Shown here piece after piece: positions 36,908 to 48,933 of a stretch of DNA of 64,000 bases. The notes under the pieces were generated by a model. It was given only the letters and a program-made list of their open reading frames with translations. It did no database searches and was not told the origin of the DNA. Each line of letters opens with the position of its first letter. Position 1 is the first letter of the stretch. Location of the stretch: assembly GCA_963921795.1 (NCBI GenBank), contig OY997650.1:21723463-21787462 (forward strand). The letters run 5' to 3'. This DNA comes from Nannobrachium achirus (Eukaryota; Chordata; Actinopteri; Myctophiformes; Myctophidae). A program made the position numbers and the translations under genes.

Positions 36908-37350
36908 CTTTGTTTACCCGGTGAATGATCTAAAGGCGGCGCAGATAGATCACCATCCATTCACCGCCTAAGGGGATACGGAATCTGTCTGTGCTCAGCT
37001 AAATCCTCACTAATAAACTCCTTGTTGTTAAATAATAATCAATCCTAATACTCACTCACCACCCAACGCACTCAGGGTAGTGTCTACAGTACAAAATAAT
37101 CGCGGTGCTTGCTCCACAGGGTGCAGCATAACCCGGAAACAGTTGACGAGTGGGCGGTCTCCATAGGGGCGGTCTCTCTAGACAATTTGCACTTTTTCTC
37201 CCTAGGCCTATCTTTATTGACATTTGACTCACATACAGAGCCAGCTGCGAGGGTGATTTTTGGTTCAAATTCATTCATTTGAAATGAAAATGTATGGTTT
37301 ATTATTAGCCTACTATAATAAAGGTTAGCCTATATACCTTAATAAGGGTT

Positions 37351-37397
37351 CTATCCCTAACCCTAACCCTAACCCGAACCCGAACCCTAACCCTAGA
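37351..37397. repeat. Short interstitial telomeric repeat
   Basis: About seven tandem hexamers CCCTAA with two CCCGAA variants, about 445 bp upstream of the rbm45 start codon. Gene-containing sequence on both sides excludes a chromosome end. Confidence 0.9.
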
Positions 37398-37562
37398 AAC
37401 ATTTGGACAACAAATTATAGGTCTCTCCCAACCAAGAATGGGTGATTGGGATTGGGTCAGTACGGCCGGGGCCCTGGCCCCTGGGTAGGCATGGGGGGGG
37501 GGGGGGTTCAGTACAGTAGAGCAATGAGGATCTCTCTCTCTCCTTCACAAAGCCATCAACTA

Positions 37563-37670
37563 TGAGAAATTTGATTGATTGATACAATACAAGGTCTGCT
37601 AAAAGGATTTTTCCAAGAAAACTAATGGCTTGTTTCAATTGGGGCCTGTGTAGGCCTACTCAAATCATCG
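37563..37670 (-). repeat. Retroposon 3'-end fragment with GATT tail
   Basis: 'gattgattgatacaataca', then 'ctgctaaaaggattttt' and 'ttgtttcaattggggcct': same layout as 13386-13530 and 39211-39395. Confidence 0.55.
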
Positions 37671-37874
37671 AAATTACTGGAGACCCTCAACATCTTTGTT
37701 GCCCGCGATGCGGTCTCGCATGAAATCAACAGGCTTGCCCCATCCATCTTCACAGACAGCAACTTTACTTCCCTTAGCAGAGAGGGCAACAGCAAAGCGA
37801 AAGGACCAGGAGATGTCATAGGCATGCAGGCATCATCGAACCATCCAGCACTGGAACACTGGCTGTCCCAGTGA

Positions 37875-38203
37875 TTGTTGCGACCGTCAGGTCGCAAGTT
37901 ACCATGCAAAGCTGACTGTCCGTCCGTCAGTCTGTCCGTCACGTCACGTCACGTCACACTTTTGCCTTACTCTCCGCCACCGTTGCCCCTATCCATGCCA
38001 AACTTTGCACACACACTCCTTGGATAGCGCCACCATGAGGCCGATTCTTGCAAAACACATTTTTGGACACTGCTCCTACAGATTTTGCCCTAAAATCACG
38101 CAAAGTGGTACACAGTATCTCTAAAGTCTAAAGTCATGTCATATGCATGGATCTGCGACCTCACGGTCACTTATCTCCCAATAAGCGAGTCTTACTGGTG
38201 TTA
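37875..38203 (-). mobile_element. Second copy of the rbm45 intron-4 MITE
   Basis: Reverse complement of 33622-34030. Begins 'gcgaccgtcaggtcgcaa' and ends 'gcgagtcttactggtg'. Shared interior includes 'ccaaactttgcacacacact' and 'cgattcttgcaaaacacatt'. It contains a (GTCC)n and (GTCAC)n stretch at 37917-37955, an early stage of the tract expansion seen at 1-5 kb. Confidence 0.8.
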
Positions 38204-39012
38204 ATTGATGATGTCACAGCAGGGCATGGTCAAGGCCAAGTTGCCAAGCAGGTATTTAACTCTGTCCCTAATCAGCCTCAGGTGATGGCCGAGGCAAACA
38301 GTTGTCAATGTGTCTAGGGGCTGTGGTGATTTGTATACTGACTGAGAAACTGTATATACCAACCTCGCTATTGCCCTTATTCTTATGCTTGGTCAAAAAT
38401 ACATCACGATCCATGCTAAATTGGGTGGATGGACACCATAATTGCCAATTTCTCCATGATACCTGTGTGGGAAGAAAGCAGTTGCAACTGTATACAGTAA
38501 TGTATACATTAAATATACATGAATCAGCACACACACCATATAACTCTGAATGGTTTGTTCAAGAATGTATTTTATTGTCACATCAGGTATACATGTTTAA
38601 AGTGAACTGGGTGAAATTCATTTTTGTGTAAGCTCCATCAGCAGCAGGTATGATGTTAGACATAAGGTGCAAATAATAGCAGAGCAACAAGCAGGTCCAC
38701 ATAAGAAGGGAGTCCGCATAAGGCAAAACTTTCCTGGTAATAAGCCACATAGATCCAAGATCCATAAAGGAAAAATAATCTGCATAGGGGTACAAACATA
38801 AGGGTCAGTGTGTTCCAGTGTGGTAGCTGGTGACAGATGGTGTTCAGGCCTTGTTCAACAGTCTGATAGCAGAGTGGAAGCTGTTCAGAAGCCTAGCCTA
38901 GTGGTCTTGCCCTTGGGATTCTGTCACCACTGGAACATGGAACATTAGCTGTCATATGACGCCGGCTGTACTTTATTGCATCAGAAGCATGTGATTCACA
39001 AAACAACACGTC

Positions 39013-39015
<3 letters not shown>

Positions 39016-39079
<64 letters not shown>

Positions 39080-39080
39080 A
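39016..39080. repeat. (AG)n microsatellite
   Basis: Uninterrupted AG repeat of about 65 bp. Confidence 0.95.
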
Positions 39081-39210
39081 ATGCACAAACTTGATGGTAT
39101 CAGATTCTCTTGGCCATGTGGTTTTGTTATGTGTGTTAACAGAGGTATCTGAGGTCAATTTCTATAATAGGCTATGGAGAATGACATTGTCTTACAGGTA
39201 GCAAAATTGC

Positions 39211-39395
39211 CTGATTGATTGATTGATTGATTGAATGAATACTTTTTTTTTGCATTTTGCACACAAAAAAAAAAACACACACACACAAGAACAGTTCAAT
39301 ACAAGTCTGCTAAGGGGATTATAAACCTAATAGAAAAGAAAGCATATGGCTTGTTTCCATTGGGGTCCTTTGTACTCAATTCATTGAAACATTTA
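39211..39395 (-). repeat. Retroposon 3'-end fragment with (GATT)n
   Basis: 'attgattgattgattgaatg' plus a T-run, then 'acaagtctgctaagggga' and 'ttgtttccattggggtcc'. Longest of three copies in the window. Confidence 0.55.
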
Positions 39396-39650
39396 ATGAC
39401 AGACAAATGTGCAATACTACACTATGCCTAACCACCCTTTGCCCAAAATATAACACCCTTCAAACACCAACGTATCATCAAGATCTCTATACACTTACTT
39501 GGGGTTAAGGGTTGGAGTTTTGCCTGATTTATGATGCATGCAGCTGGTTGTGAACCAAATATCACATTATCACATATATCACCTATAAGTTAACAACACA
39601 CGGCGCTTCTAAGCGTTGAGAGTTTTGATATGGGTGCACAACACCTCATG

Positions 39651-39790
39651 TAGTGATGCGCAGTAGTGGGGATTGAACCCGGGACTCCCACTTGTCAGTC
39701 CAACACACAACCAGTCGTGCTAATAGGGCTGAGCCCAATTAGCAGGGCTGTTGTCGATGGTTCATGGCTGGTACTAACTGTGGGGGCTAC
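39651..39790 (-). mobile_element. tRNA-derived SINE copy 1
   Basis: On the - strand it carries a pol III B-box-like GGTTCAATCCC and an A-box-like TAGCACGACTGG about 45 nt upstream. Further copies lie at 54975-55114 and 55245-55375. The head resembles a tRNA with the anticodon arm diverged. It is not a functional tRNA, because the acceptor arms do not pair. Confidence 0.65.
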
Positions 39791-40496
39791 ACTCAGCAGA
39801 GTAGACTACAGGGTTAATAGGGTTAAATTGGAGTGGCTTAAAGCCCCTTTTCCACTGACATGGCCCAACACCACACCACTCCACACCACCCACTTGTGCC
39901 AGGTTTTCCACTACAAGGACCTGGGTAAAGTGGTGTGAAAGTTGTACTAAAGGTGGTACTAAAAAGTATCCTAATATCTAAAGTAGGTCTGAGCTAGGCA
40001 AAACAGGGCTAAACATTTCATAATGATTGATCACTCAATGACTTTTCATTTAGACCACCAGGATATAGTTGTAATACATGATAATAGATTCTACTTATAA
40101 TCACAGCTATAATCTATTATAGTGTATTATAGCCTAATTATCATAGTTGTAATACATTATAATAATGTATAGTGTATTATAATCACAGTTATAATCCATT
40201 ATAGTGTATTATAATTAGGATAGTTGTAATACATTTTAACAATTTATATTGTATTATAATCACAGTTAAAAGGTGAGAACGAAGGTGTCTATCAATGTGC
40301 TAGACCCCTGGGAGATGTATTGCTGAGGTGGAGCGCAGCACTTACTGTATCATCCGCTCCCGGTACTTATATGTATTACTTGTATGTATTACATACAGTT
40401 GGAGGGGGTACAGTACAGCATTGTGTAAACAGAGCTATGTCGCATTGTGTCGTTTTATATATACAGGGTATAAATTAAGCTTTTGGAACAAATAGC

Positions 40497-40502
<6 letters not shown>

Positions 40503-40576
<74 letters not shown>
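40503..40576. repeat. (GT)n microsatellite
   Basis: GT dinucleotide tract of about 74 bp. Confidence 0.95.
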
Positions 40577-40580
<4 letters not shown>

Positions 40581-40924
40581 GCGTGCAGGGGCGTCAGCCG
40601 CGTCACAAGGGGGGGGAAGTGGGACTGAGTTACTAGGGCCCAAGGTGGAGGGGCCTTAATTATTTTATTATTTTATAGGCCTACTTTAGCTATTGAAAAT
40701 AGCAGATCTTCAAGCTCACAGTGCATTTGTAACTCAAATTTTGCTTCTGGGCGGTCCCTGGAACTAAATATTTTGAGATGGGGGTCCGTGGCCAAATACA
40801 TATCATTTTGGGGGTCCTTCACATGAAAAAGTGTGAGCACCACTGACATAGAAACATAGGTTTTTTCAAAAAACCTTAGAAGGATTTGAAATATTCAAAG
40901 ACTTGCACAAATTTTCACTATTTT

Positions 40925-40992
40925 CAGAAATAGCAGATCTACAAGCTCGCTACGCCTCGGTGCCGTGTGAACTTGTATATCTGCTATTTTTC
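40925..40992. repeat. Dispersed AGCAGATCTACAAGCTC hairpin
   Basis: 'aaatagcagatctacaagct' pairs with 'aacttgtatatctgctattt' around a GC-rich loop. It is the best-preserved copy of a short hairpin scattered through the window (see findings). Confidence 0.7.
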
Positions 40993-41128
40993 AATATAAA
41001 GCACAAAATAATGCATAATAATGCATTCCCAGTCTAAATGGGTTAAACCCCCTCCCCCTAAGAAGAACATCCATGGGGGACCCGCAGTGAATCCTTGTAC
41101 CCTAGGGCCCAGAATTTGGTGCGACACC

Positions 41129-41130
<2 letters not shown>

Positions 41131-41225
<95 letters not shown>
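41131..41225. repeat. (GT)n microsatellite
   Basis: GT dinucleotide tract of about 95 bp. Confidence 0.95.
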
Positions 41226-41226
<1 letters not shown>

Positions 41227-41792
41227 TGTCTGTACGGTCTAGACTAGTGTAGACTCTAGTCTAGATCTACTGACCAGAGCTACACTTGCTGCCAGTTGGC
41301 CATGCACTAGGCCTAGGCTATTACATCTACAATCTTTTCCCCATGTTGTACTTTTTTAAATATATAACTTTTTATATTTGTTGTTATTATTTATGAAAAT
41401 ATTAAAATGTAATAATGGAAACTTCGTTGTGTCCTTCGTTGTAAAACAATACATTGACGTGGCTATAAATCTCCTTAAAAGGCCAGCCTAGCAGCAGGTG
41501 CTTTTCCACAATAGAAGCCGAGGAATGCCGAGGCGCGTTCGGAACCTATGCTCGCTCCTTTCGCGGGATCCTTCTCTTGTTGCTTCCTCAATCCTGAGAG
41601 GCCAAAGGCAATTTCTGATAATGTTTTAATATTCTGTTTTTGTTCCTACACTCACGCACTTTATCTTACCCAAATTCTCTACGGTCAGCGCTCAGACATG
41701 AACAAGGTGGCGAGCAAAGGTTGCGTGTACGATAATGGAACCAGGCCCCGGGTGGACCGCGTAGGGATGTGGAGGAAATAGACGACAGGCGG

Positions 41793-41929
41793 CACGTGAT
41801 TGGTTGATGACGCTAAAAGCCGGGGCCTCTAAGTACAGTGACCTTCTTTACGTCCGCTATCATAAGGCAGCAGCACAGGATACCTCCTACACACTTTATT
41901 ATCACTATACAAATACTACTCACACAGAG
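41793..41929 (+). promoter_or_regulatory. cycs: Putative cycs promoter and 5'-UTR exon
   Basis: An E-box CACGTG (41793-41798), directly adjoining inverted CCAAT (ATTGG, 41799-41803) and CRE-like TGACGC (41808) precede a likely non-coding exon that ends CACAGAG|GTAAGATT at 41929. Vertebrate cytochrome c genes have a non-coding first exon and CRE/NRF-type promoters, so this is the expected arrangement. The start site (about 41825-41840) is inferred. The intron to the coding exon would be 7.0 kb. Confidence 0.55.
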
Positions 41930-44164
41930 GTAAGATTGTATTGTATTGTATTACTATCATATACGTCTGCAAGATTACCCGTGTGATTGAAAGGGATTCA
42001 GATTATAAAAATAATAATAAATAAAGGAGTGTAACAACTTAACAAGGTTGGGGATGCTGACTGATGAGCTAGCCATCTATTTTTAACTGGTCCTTTTGAG
42101 AGGAATAGCAAGCTTGTTTCCTTTACCTAAATGTGTATGCTAGTGGAAGGGTATTGTGTTTGAGATATTTTCTTTCATTTCTTAATGGTTCATCCCTTCA
42201 GATATGAGGTTGAGAGGTTCAATCCTCCCGCCTTGAATGCGGATGATTCATGTAACGGTTCCCGTTATCACCTCTAAACGGTGGCCGTTATTATCCAACG
42301 TTAGTTTCTCATGTGTCCTTGGTGGACAATGACAACTTCTTGGATAATGCTATCATTAGTCTGATCCTCGATCAACAGGCAGTGACTGTTTTATGAAATT
42401 GTGTGGTCTACTGCAGACAGTAGGTCTACTGTTATACCATAATTCACAGCTCTCCATTTGTGTAAATTGTAACTGCTGTCATGTACTAGATAGGCTAATA
42501 TATATGATTATGTTGTTAATCACCCTTGTAATTGGTTATATATGTCTATATTACTTTTAAAGGTTGCCCACACATGTCTAGTCTTTGTTTAATTTGAAGC
42601 ATTAGCTTCAGAGAGGGAAACAGGCGTTAAGGATGGATGACATTAACGTTAAGCATCATTACATCAGATTACATGAACGTGTCTTGCTGGCTCACTGTCA
42701 GTCTCATCTCTTTGACTTGTCTTGGACAGCGATGAGGAATGTGGCAGCTTCCTCTGTAATGTGAACCATCCAGGCTGCCTATTCTCTCTTTCTCTCTCTA
42801 TGCTCAGCTGCTGGGCTGTTTGACATTGATGTACGTTAGTGTGTTAGCACCGCTAGGCTAGGTTACCGTGTTTCTCATTGATGCTAGGAGGCTAGTTACG
42901 TGTTGACTGTACTGCAGCCCGCACTCCGGTTGTTTTCTCGGGTGTCGCATGGATGGTGACCTGAAATGACTTCAGCATGGCATGACGTGTAGAAGGCCTA
43001 CTTCGTCGTAGGCACAAGGTGGTGTCTCATATCATAGCCTAGGAGGTCCTCTCTCTCCTCTGTTAAAGCCACTTGACAAGTCTGTCACAAGTTTTTACAA
43101 GCGTTTTTTTATGAATAGGAGTAGTAGTCTGGTAGGAGGCTATAGGACCCACGCACCCGAAAGATATATTTTTCTAACCTACCTTTTTAGAATCCTTAAG
43201 GTGTCTAGTTAATGAATTTTGATGTTCCCAGAGCCAATTCGTGTCCGATATATGTTTTTTTTTACCATATGTTGTGTCCGTCCTGGATTTTCGCTGTGAA
43301 AAATACAAACTTTAAATCAACATAGCTTGTGAACTATACATCCGACAGAAACCATTCACCCCATTTTATGTACGTTTTTGCGAGATGAATTGATTGATAT
43401 GAAGATTTGCCAGGGTTCCATCATGTTTAGTGCATTAAAACCCACATAAACAGAAAAAAAGTTAAAATTCGCCTAAAATGGATCACAACAACTCCTCCCC
43501 CATGCACCCTATTGATATATTTTTTCAAACATTTGCATTTTTACAATCTTCAAGATGTGTAGTAAACAAATGTTGATGTTCCCCACTTGAAATATTGACA
43601 CATGTATGTTTATTCTGGCATAGTGTTTGCTATAGTCAATTTTCGAAAATGCAAAAAAGAGAATGTAAAATCTACATAAGGTCTTAACTATACATTATTC
43701 TGAGACAAATGTCCAATTTGTCTGTTTCATTTTGGCATGAGGCATTGAGGGAGATGGCTAGTGACATAATATGTACATTTATGGATCATCAATACTCAAA
43801 TAAATGCTAAAATGCAGGCAATTCAATAGGCAGAATGGTGCCAGAGGACATTTACCTATACAAATGAAGTTTATTTTATTTATTTATTTTCAAATTGTTA
43901 ATATGAATGCTTTAGGTGCTTTAGAGCCAGGGTTTAATTTTGCCTACAGTAACCCTAACCCAAATATACATGACGTCTTAATTAAATGATATGCATAGAC
44001 AAATTACCCTATTTGGTTATATTTTGGCATGACATGTCATGCCAAAATACCATTTCATGCCAAGATTTGATTCTAGACATTCCAATGGAACCAACCTTGT
44101 CATGCCACCTTGTCGGGCAGGGGGGTAAATGCCTAATGATTCAAAGATGGACAACATTACATTT

Positions 44165-44374
44165 TGGCAAGGGATTAGATTAGATTAGATATCTTTATTA
44201 TCCACAAGGGAAATTTGTTTTGCTCGGGTCAGTGCATATCAAGGCAATACATAAATATACAATACAATAAAACACCCAGCAAAGTACTTCAGTTCTATAA
44301 AAAGTATAAAATAATTCTAAATATTAAAAGGTATTTAAAAGAAAGCAAAGTCCTCCATCCACACTGTGGAACAC

Positions 44375-44473
<99 letters not shown>

Positions 44474-45455
44474 AGTGCGTGCGTCCATGTCTAGTTCATC
44501 CGGGCACCTGTGTGTGTGTGTATTCTGGTCCAGTTGAGGTGAATCAGGTGTTGGGGGGGTTGTGTTTATTGAGGAGCCTAATGGCAGAGGGGATGAAACT
44601 GGCACTGGCCTTTGCCCTCTTGAGTGTAGAGGCGTCATATCTCCTACCCGAGGGCAGGATCTTGAAGCAGGTGCTGAGATTATGAGTTGGGTCTCTCGCG
44701 ATCTTTCCTGCTTGTTTCACTGTCCTCTGGTCATAGAGATGCTGAAGGGCAGAGCACTGCATCCCACAGAGCTTAGACCCCACTGAGGTTGGCCTCTGAG
44801 AGACCCCCGTACCAGGCCAGGAAGGAGAAGGTAAGGAGGCTCTCTATATGGCAGATGTAGAAGCTGCGAAGGATGGGGGGGCAACATCCATATATCTCAG
44901 CCTCCGTAGGAGGTAGGTCCGCTGCTGACACTTTGCAAAGACGGCCTGTGTGCTGTCATTAAAAGTCAACCCACTGTCAATAGTGGTCCCAAGATATTTG
45001 TAGCTGCTGACCCTCTCCACCAGCTCTCCACCCAGTGTCAGCTGAGGAACAGGGTCGAGGTCATCATCCTTCCTCCGGGGGCTTATGAGAAGCTCTTTAG
45101 TCTTCTTCACATTCAGCTGGAGGTAGTGCTCCTCACACCACTGGTGGAGCTTCTCTGCTTCCTCTTCAAAGTGAGCAGGGCTGTTTGAGGTGTCCACCAG
45201 AGCAGTATCGTCCTCAAACTTCACAACCATGCTCACACTGTCTAAGCCCCTCAGGTTGTTGGTATAGAGGGAGAACAGGACTGGGGAACTCACTGTCCCC
45301 TGGAGGGCACCAGTAGATGTAATCAGGACAGAAGACGAGGAGTTGTTGACCTTAACAAACTGCTCCCTTTTAAGGAGGAAGTCCATTATCCAGAGGATCA
45401 TGTGAGGATCCACCTGGAGATAAATGGCCATCACCAATTTTCAAATGGACCCTTG
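44165..45455 (-). pseudogene. Degraded L2/Rex-like LINE fragment
   Basis: On the - strand, about 197 codons (45437-44847) read as the C-terminal part of a LINE reverse transcriptase: LQGTVSSPVLFSLYTNN (PQGxxLSPxLF block), then FEDDTALV (catalytic FADD with Ala to Glu), LNVKKTKEL and YKYLGTTID. After a frame break near 44.8 kb the C-terminal tail continues in another frame (44783-44547: ARDPTHNL, PSGRRY, FIPSAIRLLN). The 3' end is 'aataaagatatctaatctaa' with a short (ATCTA)n tail at 44165-44190. It is 5'-truncated, frame-broken and inactive. A GT microsatellite (44374-44461) lies in the 3' UTR. Confidence 0.8.
44374..44461. repeat. (GT)n microsatellite inside the LINE 3' UTR
   Basis: GT dinucleotide tract of about 88 bp followed by a GCGC run. 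Confidence 0.95.
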
Positions 45456-45579
45456 AGCTTTCACCTTGATTTATGTGAATGTAAATGCGTGAAAGCCTCC
45501 CCCTGTACAGACATGCCAAATTTAGGACAATCTCATGCAGTGTTGGGTAAGAACCATGTAGCTTTTTTTACTGTCTGTA

Positions 45580-45672
45580 TAGGGGCAGCATAGCTGAATG
45601 GTTAGGGAGCCCGCCTGGGGAACCAGAGCCCCTGGTTGACCCAGGTTAGATTCCAGGCAAGGGTTCCAATGT
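45580..45672 (+). mobile_element. tRNA-derived SINE head in the palindrome
   Basis: 'aggggcagcatagctgaatg' then 'gttagggagcccgcc', with 'ccaggttagattccaggc' further on: A-box-like TAGCTGAATGG and B-box-like GGTTAGATTCC spaced as in tRNA genes. The inverted partner is at 46425-46515. It lacks pairing acceptor stems, so it is a SINE, not a tRNA. Confidence 0.6.
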
Positions 45673-46380
45673 CCATGTGTGTGGAGGAAAATAGGTATCT
45701 ATCTATCTGCATCTCAACTCAACACAATTAAAAGCACATTTCTAAAGCACGTTAACATGACCAGGTCATCCAAAGTGCTGTACTGTACAGATGCATTACA
45801 GTGTTCTATATATGTAGTACAGTGGTCTGAAGATGCCTTAGAGTGGTCAACAGAACACAACAGTGGCCCACATATATGCACTAGAATGGTCTACAGATCA
45901 CAACAGTGGTCTACAGATGTACTACAGTGGTCTATATATGTCGTACAGTGGCCTACATATACACTATAGTGTCTGCAGATGCAATACAGTGCTCTACAGA
46001 TGTACTAATGGTCTACAGGTGGACAACAGTGGGCTACAGATGTTGTACAGTGGTCAACAGATGCACTACTGTGGTCTATGCAGGACAGCCCAGGCTCTGC
46101 AACAGCTTGCCCCTACACATCAAGAGCTGCCCAGTCGACTGATATTTCATGACTTTATTAAAGACTTGCCTGGTCTTTAGCTGAGACTGGCAGTCCATGA
46201 TTTTCCTTTACTGATGCTAATGTTTAGCTTTTGTTTATTTTGGTATTCATTGGTATTTTATTGTAAATGTCTTTATATATTGCATTGTTTTCTATTTTAA
46301 CTTTGGGTGACCTGGTCATGCTAAATGTGCTTTAGAAATGTGCTTTAACCGGTAATTGTGTTGAGTCGAGATGCAGTGGT

Positions 46381-46381
46381 C

Positions 46382-46424
<43 letters not shown>
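46381..46424. repeat. (GACA)n microsatellite
   Basis: About eleven GACA units at the inner edge of the right palindrome arm. The left arm has a short (TATC)n at the mirrored position (45697). Confidence 0.9.
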
Positions 46425-46425
<1 letters not shown>

Positions 46426-47673
46426 GGAACCCTTGCCTGGAATGAAACCTGGGTCAACCAGGGGCTTTGGTTCTCCAGGCGGGCTCCCTAACCATTCAGC
46501 TATGCCGCCCCTATAAAGACAGTAATAAAAACTAAATGGTTCTTGAGATTGTCCTAAATTTGGCATGTCTGTACAGGGGAGGCTTTCACGCATTTGAATC
46601 ATTAGGCGTTTAGCCCCCTGCCCGACAAGGTAGCATGACAAGGTTGGTTCCATTGGAAACTTGAGGTTGTCTAGAATCAAATCTTGGCATGAAATGGTAT
46701 TTTGGCATGACATGTCATGCCAAAATAAAACAAAATAGGATCATTTGTCTATGCATATAATTTAATGAAGGCGTCATGTATATTTGAAATTGTTTGCAGA
46801 TATCCAAAACTGTAGGCAAAATTAAAACCTGGGACTATGTTTTGAATTTGGATGGGATGTGTGTATCAAGCACCCAAAGCAATCATATTAACAATTTGAA
46901 TAAAATAAAATAAAAAATAAACTTCATTTGTATTGGTAAATGTCCTCTGGCCCCATTCTGCCTATTGAATTGCCTGCATCTTAGCATTTATTTGAGTATT
47001 GATGATCCATAAATATACATATTATGTCACCAGCCATCTCCCTCAATGCCTCATGCCAAAATGAAACAGACAAATTGGACATTTGTCTCAGAATAATGTA
47101 TCGTTAAGACCTTATGTAGATTTTACATTCTCTTTTTTGCATTTTCGAAGATTGACTATAGCAAACACTATGCCAGAATAAACATACATGTGTCAATATT
47201 TCAAGTGGGGAACATCAACATTTGTTTACTACACATCTTGAAGATTGTAAAAATGCAAATGTTTGAAAAAATATATCAATAGGGTGCATGGGGGAGGAGT
47301 TGTTGTGATCCATTTTAGGCGAATTTTAACTTTTTTTCTGTTTATTTGGGTTTTAATGTACTAAACATGATGGAACCATGGCAAATCTTCATATCAATCA
47401 ATTCATCTCGCAAAAACGAACATAAAATGGGGTGAATGGTTTCTGTCGGATGTATAGTTCACGAGCTATGTTGATTTAAAGTTTGTATTTTTCACAGCGA
47501 AAATCCAGGACGGACACAACATATGGTTAAAAAAAACATATATCGGACACAAATTGGCTCTGGGAACATCAAAATTCATTAACTAGACACCTTAAGGATT
47601 CTAAAAAGGTAGGTTAGAAAAATATATCTTTCGGGTGCGTGGGCCCTATAGCCTCCTACCAGACTATAGGACG

Positions 47674-48216
47674 AGCCCTGAAACATGACAGTCATGTCTC
47701 ACGACCGTCATGGATCGACCTCAACCTGGTGTTGAGCAATTTAGCCAATTTTCCACGTACGTCTGCACAAACGTTCAGATTACAGAAATAAAGTGCTTAC
47801 TGCAGGCTCACGGATGTCACTATATGATACGCTCAAGAATAATTACCCGTATCTTCCATATTGTTTAATAAGAAGCATTTTAATCCGATTGGTCTCCATT
47901 TTCTAAAAGATAATTTAAATTGTCAGAGTGCAGTACACCTCCCAACCAATGGGGTCGCCTAGTTGAAAATCCTAGAAATGTAGTTGAAAATCCTAGAAAT
48001 TTTCAGCCGATATTGGTTTAAAACGCTTGATACAGATAATTCTGCTTAAGCGTACCATATTGTGACATCTGTTAGCCTTCATTAAGCACTTTATTCGTGA
48101 AATCTGAACGTTTGCGTAGACGTACGTGGCAAATTGGCTAACTGCTTAACACCAGATTGAGGTCGATCCATGGCTGTCATCATGAGATACGACTCGGACT
48201 GTCAAGTTTCAGGGCT
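47674..48216. mobile_element. 543-bp foldback element next to the large palindrome
   Basis: Ends 'agccctgaaac' / 'gtttcagggct'. Arms of about 190 bp include 'catggatcgacctcaa' / 'ttgaggtcgatccatg' and 'ccacgtacgtctgc' / 'gtagacgtacgtgg'. Loop about 160 bp. 'tagga' flanks both sides. It sits 8 bp from the end of the 4.5-kb inverted repeat. Confidence 0.8.
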
Positions 48217-48483
48217 AGAATATAGGACCTATTTTGTGTTATTGTTTTTACATAATGAACGTGCATACATAGTTTATTGAAGACAGATGATCTAGCGGTG
48301 TTCGTTATGTGTAAGTGTTGTTGGTTACCTCAAACGACCGTCACCTTCACATTACGGCCGTCGTGATTTTGATGGAAATATCCAGCAGTGTGGTGGGAGG
48401 GATTCCCGTTACCTTAAATGACCTTCTCACCTTCATACTGTAAATGGCGCCCAGTGAATAATGACAGTACTACTGTACTACTG

Positions 48484-48580
48484 CCTATACATATTTGCGG
48501 TTATAAATCAGTAATTATTATAGGCTACTGTCACAGTAGCCTATAATAATTACTGATTTATAACCTCAAATATGTATAGG
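48484..48580. repeat. 97-bp near-perfect palindrome in cycs intron 1
   Basis: 'cctatacatatttgcggtta' opens and 'taacctcaaatatgtatagg' closes. The inner 25-nt arms around 'ctgtcacag' pair almost perfectly. Very small loop. Could extrude as a cruciform or fold in RNA like a pre-miRNA; no expression evidence. Confidence 0.85.
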
Positions 48581-48933
48581 CCTATATTTTTTTTTTCCCC
48601 TTTTTTTATCATAAAAAATAAATAAATTGTGGATTTTCATTACCTGAGAGAAACATTAAATTATTTAATATTACAAGCTAATGTTGGATACAGGACTTTT
48701 TACTATTTAACTATTTTAAGAGTAATAGAGTACGCAATACTGTGATCTTGTACACTTTAATAATACACATTCTGCCTCATTTTCAAGCAAAAAATAATTT
48801 AGTAAGAGAGGCTGGAAATAATGTTGGAAATAATCTTAAATTAAATAATAATAATAGTTTTAACAGAGTGCTTTGTAACATTATACTGTAAATTGTACCA
48901 ATCTTTCTTTTCTGATGTGCTCAACAGCTGAGT

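Larger units (their letters stand above)
43126..47665. repeat. 4.5-kb imperfect inverted repeat in cycs intron 1
   Basis: Left arm 43126-44148 and 45487-45790; right arm 46290-47665. Outer ends are AGTCTGGTAGGAGGC and GCCTCCTACCAGACT. Matching blocks include 'acccgaaagatatatttttc', 'catatgttgtgtccgtcctg' and 'cattttggcatgaggcattg' with their reverse complements at 47.6, 47.5 and 47.05 kb. The left arm is split by a LINE-bearing insertion (44149-45486) absent from the right arm. The central 500 bp holds a 'tacagtggtctacagatg'-type minisatellite (about 45830-46080). Inner arms carry a tRNA-like SINE head. Arms are diverged by small substitutions and indels, so the structure is old or is a foldback transposon rather than an assembly artefact. 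Confidence 0.85.

Noticed and set aside
37351..37397. Chromosome end
   Set aside because: Only about 45 bp of telomere-like repeat, with intact genes on both sides.
39651..39790. Functional tRNA gene
   Set aside because: A- and B-box-like motifs are present, but no paired acceptor stem, and the sequence is repeated with a conserved non-tRNA tail: a SINE.
41548..41781. 77-codon open frame upstream of cycs
   Set aside because: Overlaps the inferred cycs promoter region. No homology or splice support.
44547..45437. Functional reverse transcriptase gene
   Set aside because: Catalytic FADD is altered, the frame is broken near 44.8 kb and the 5' part is missing.
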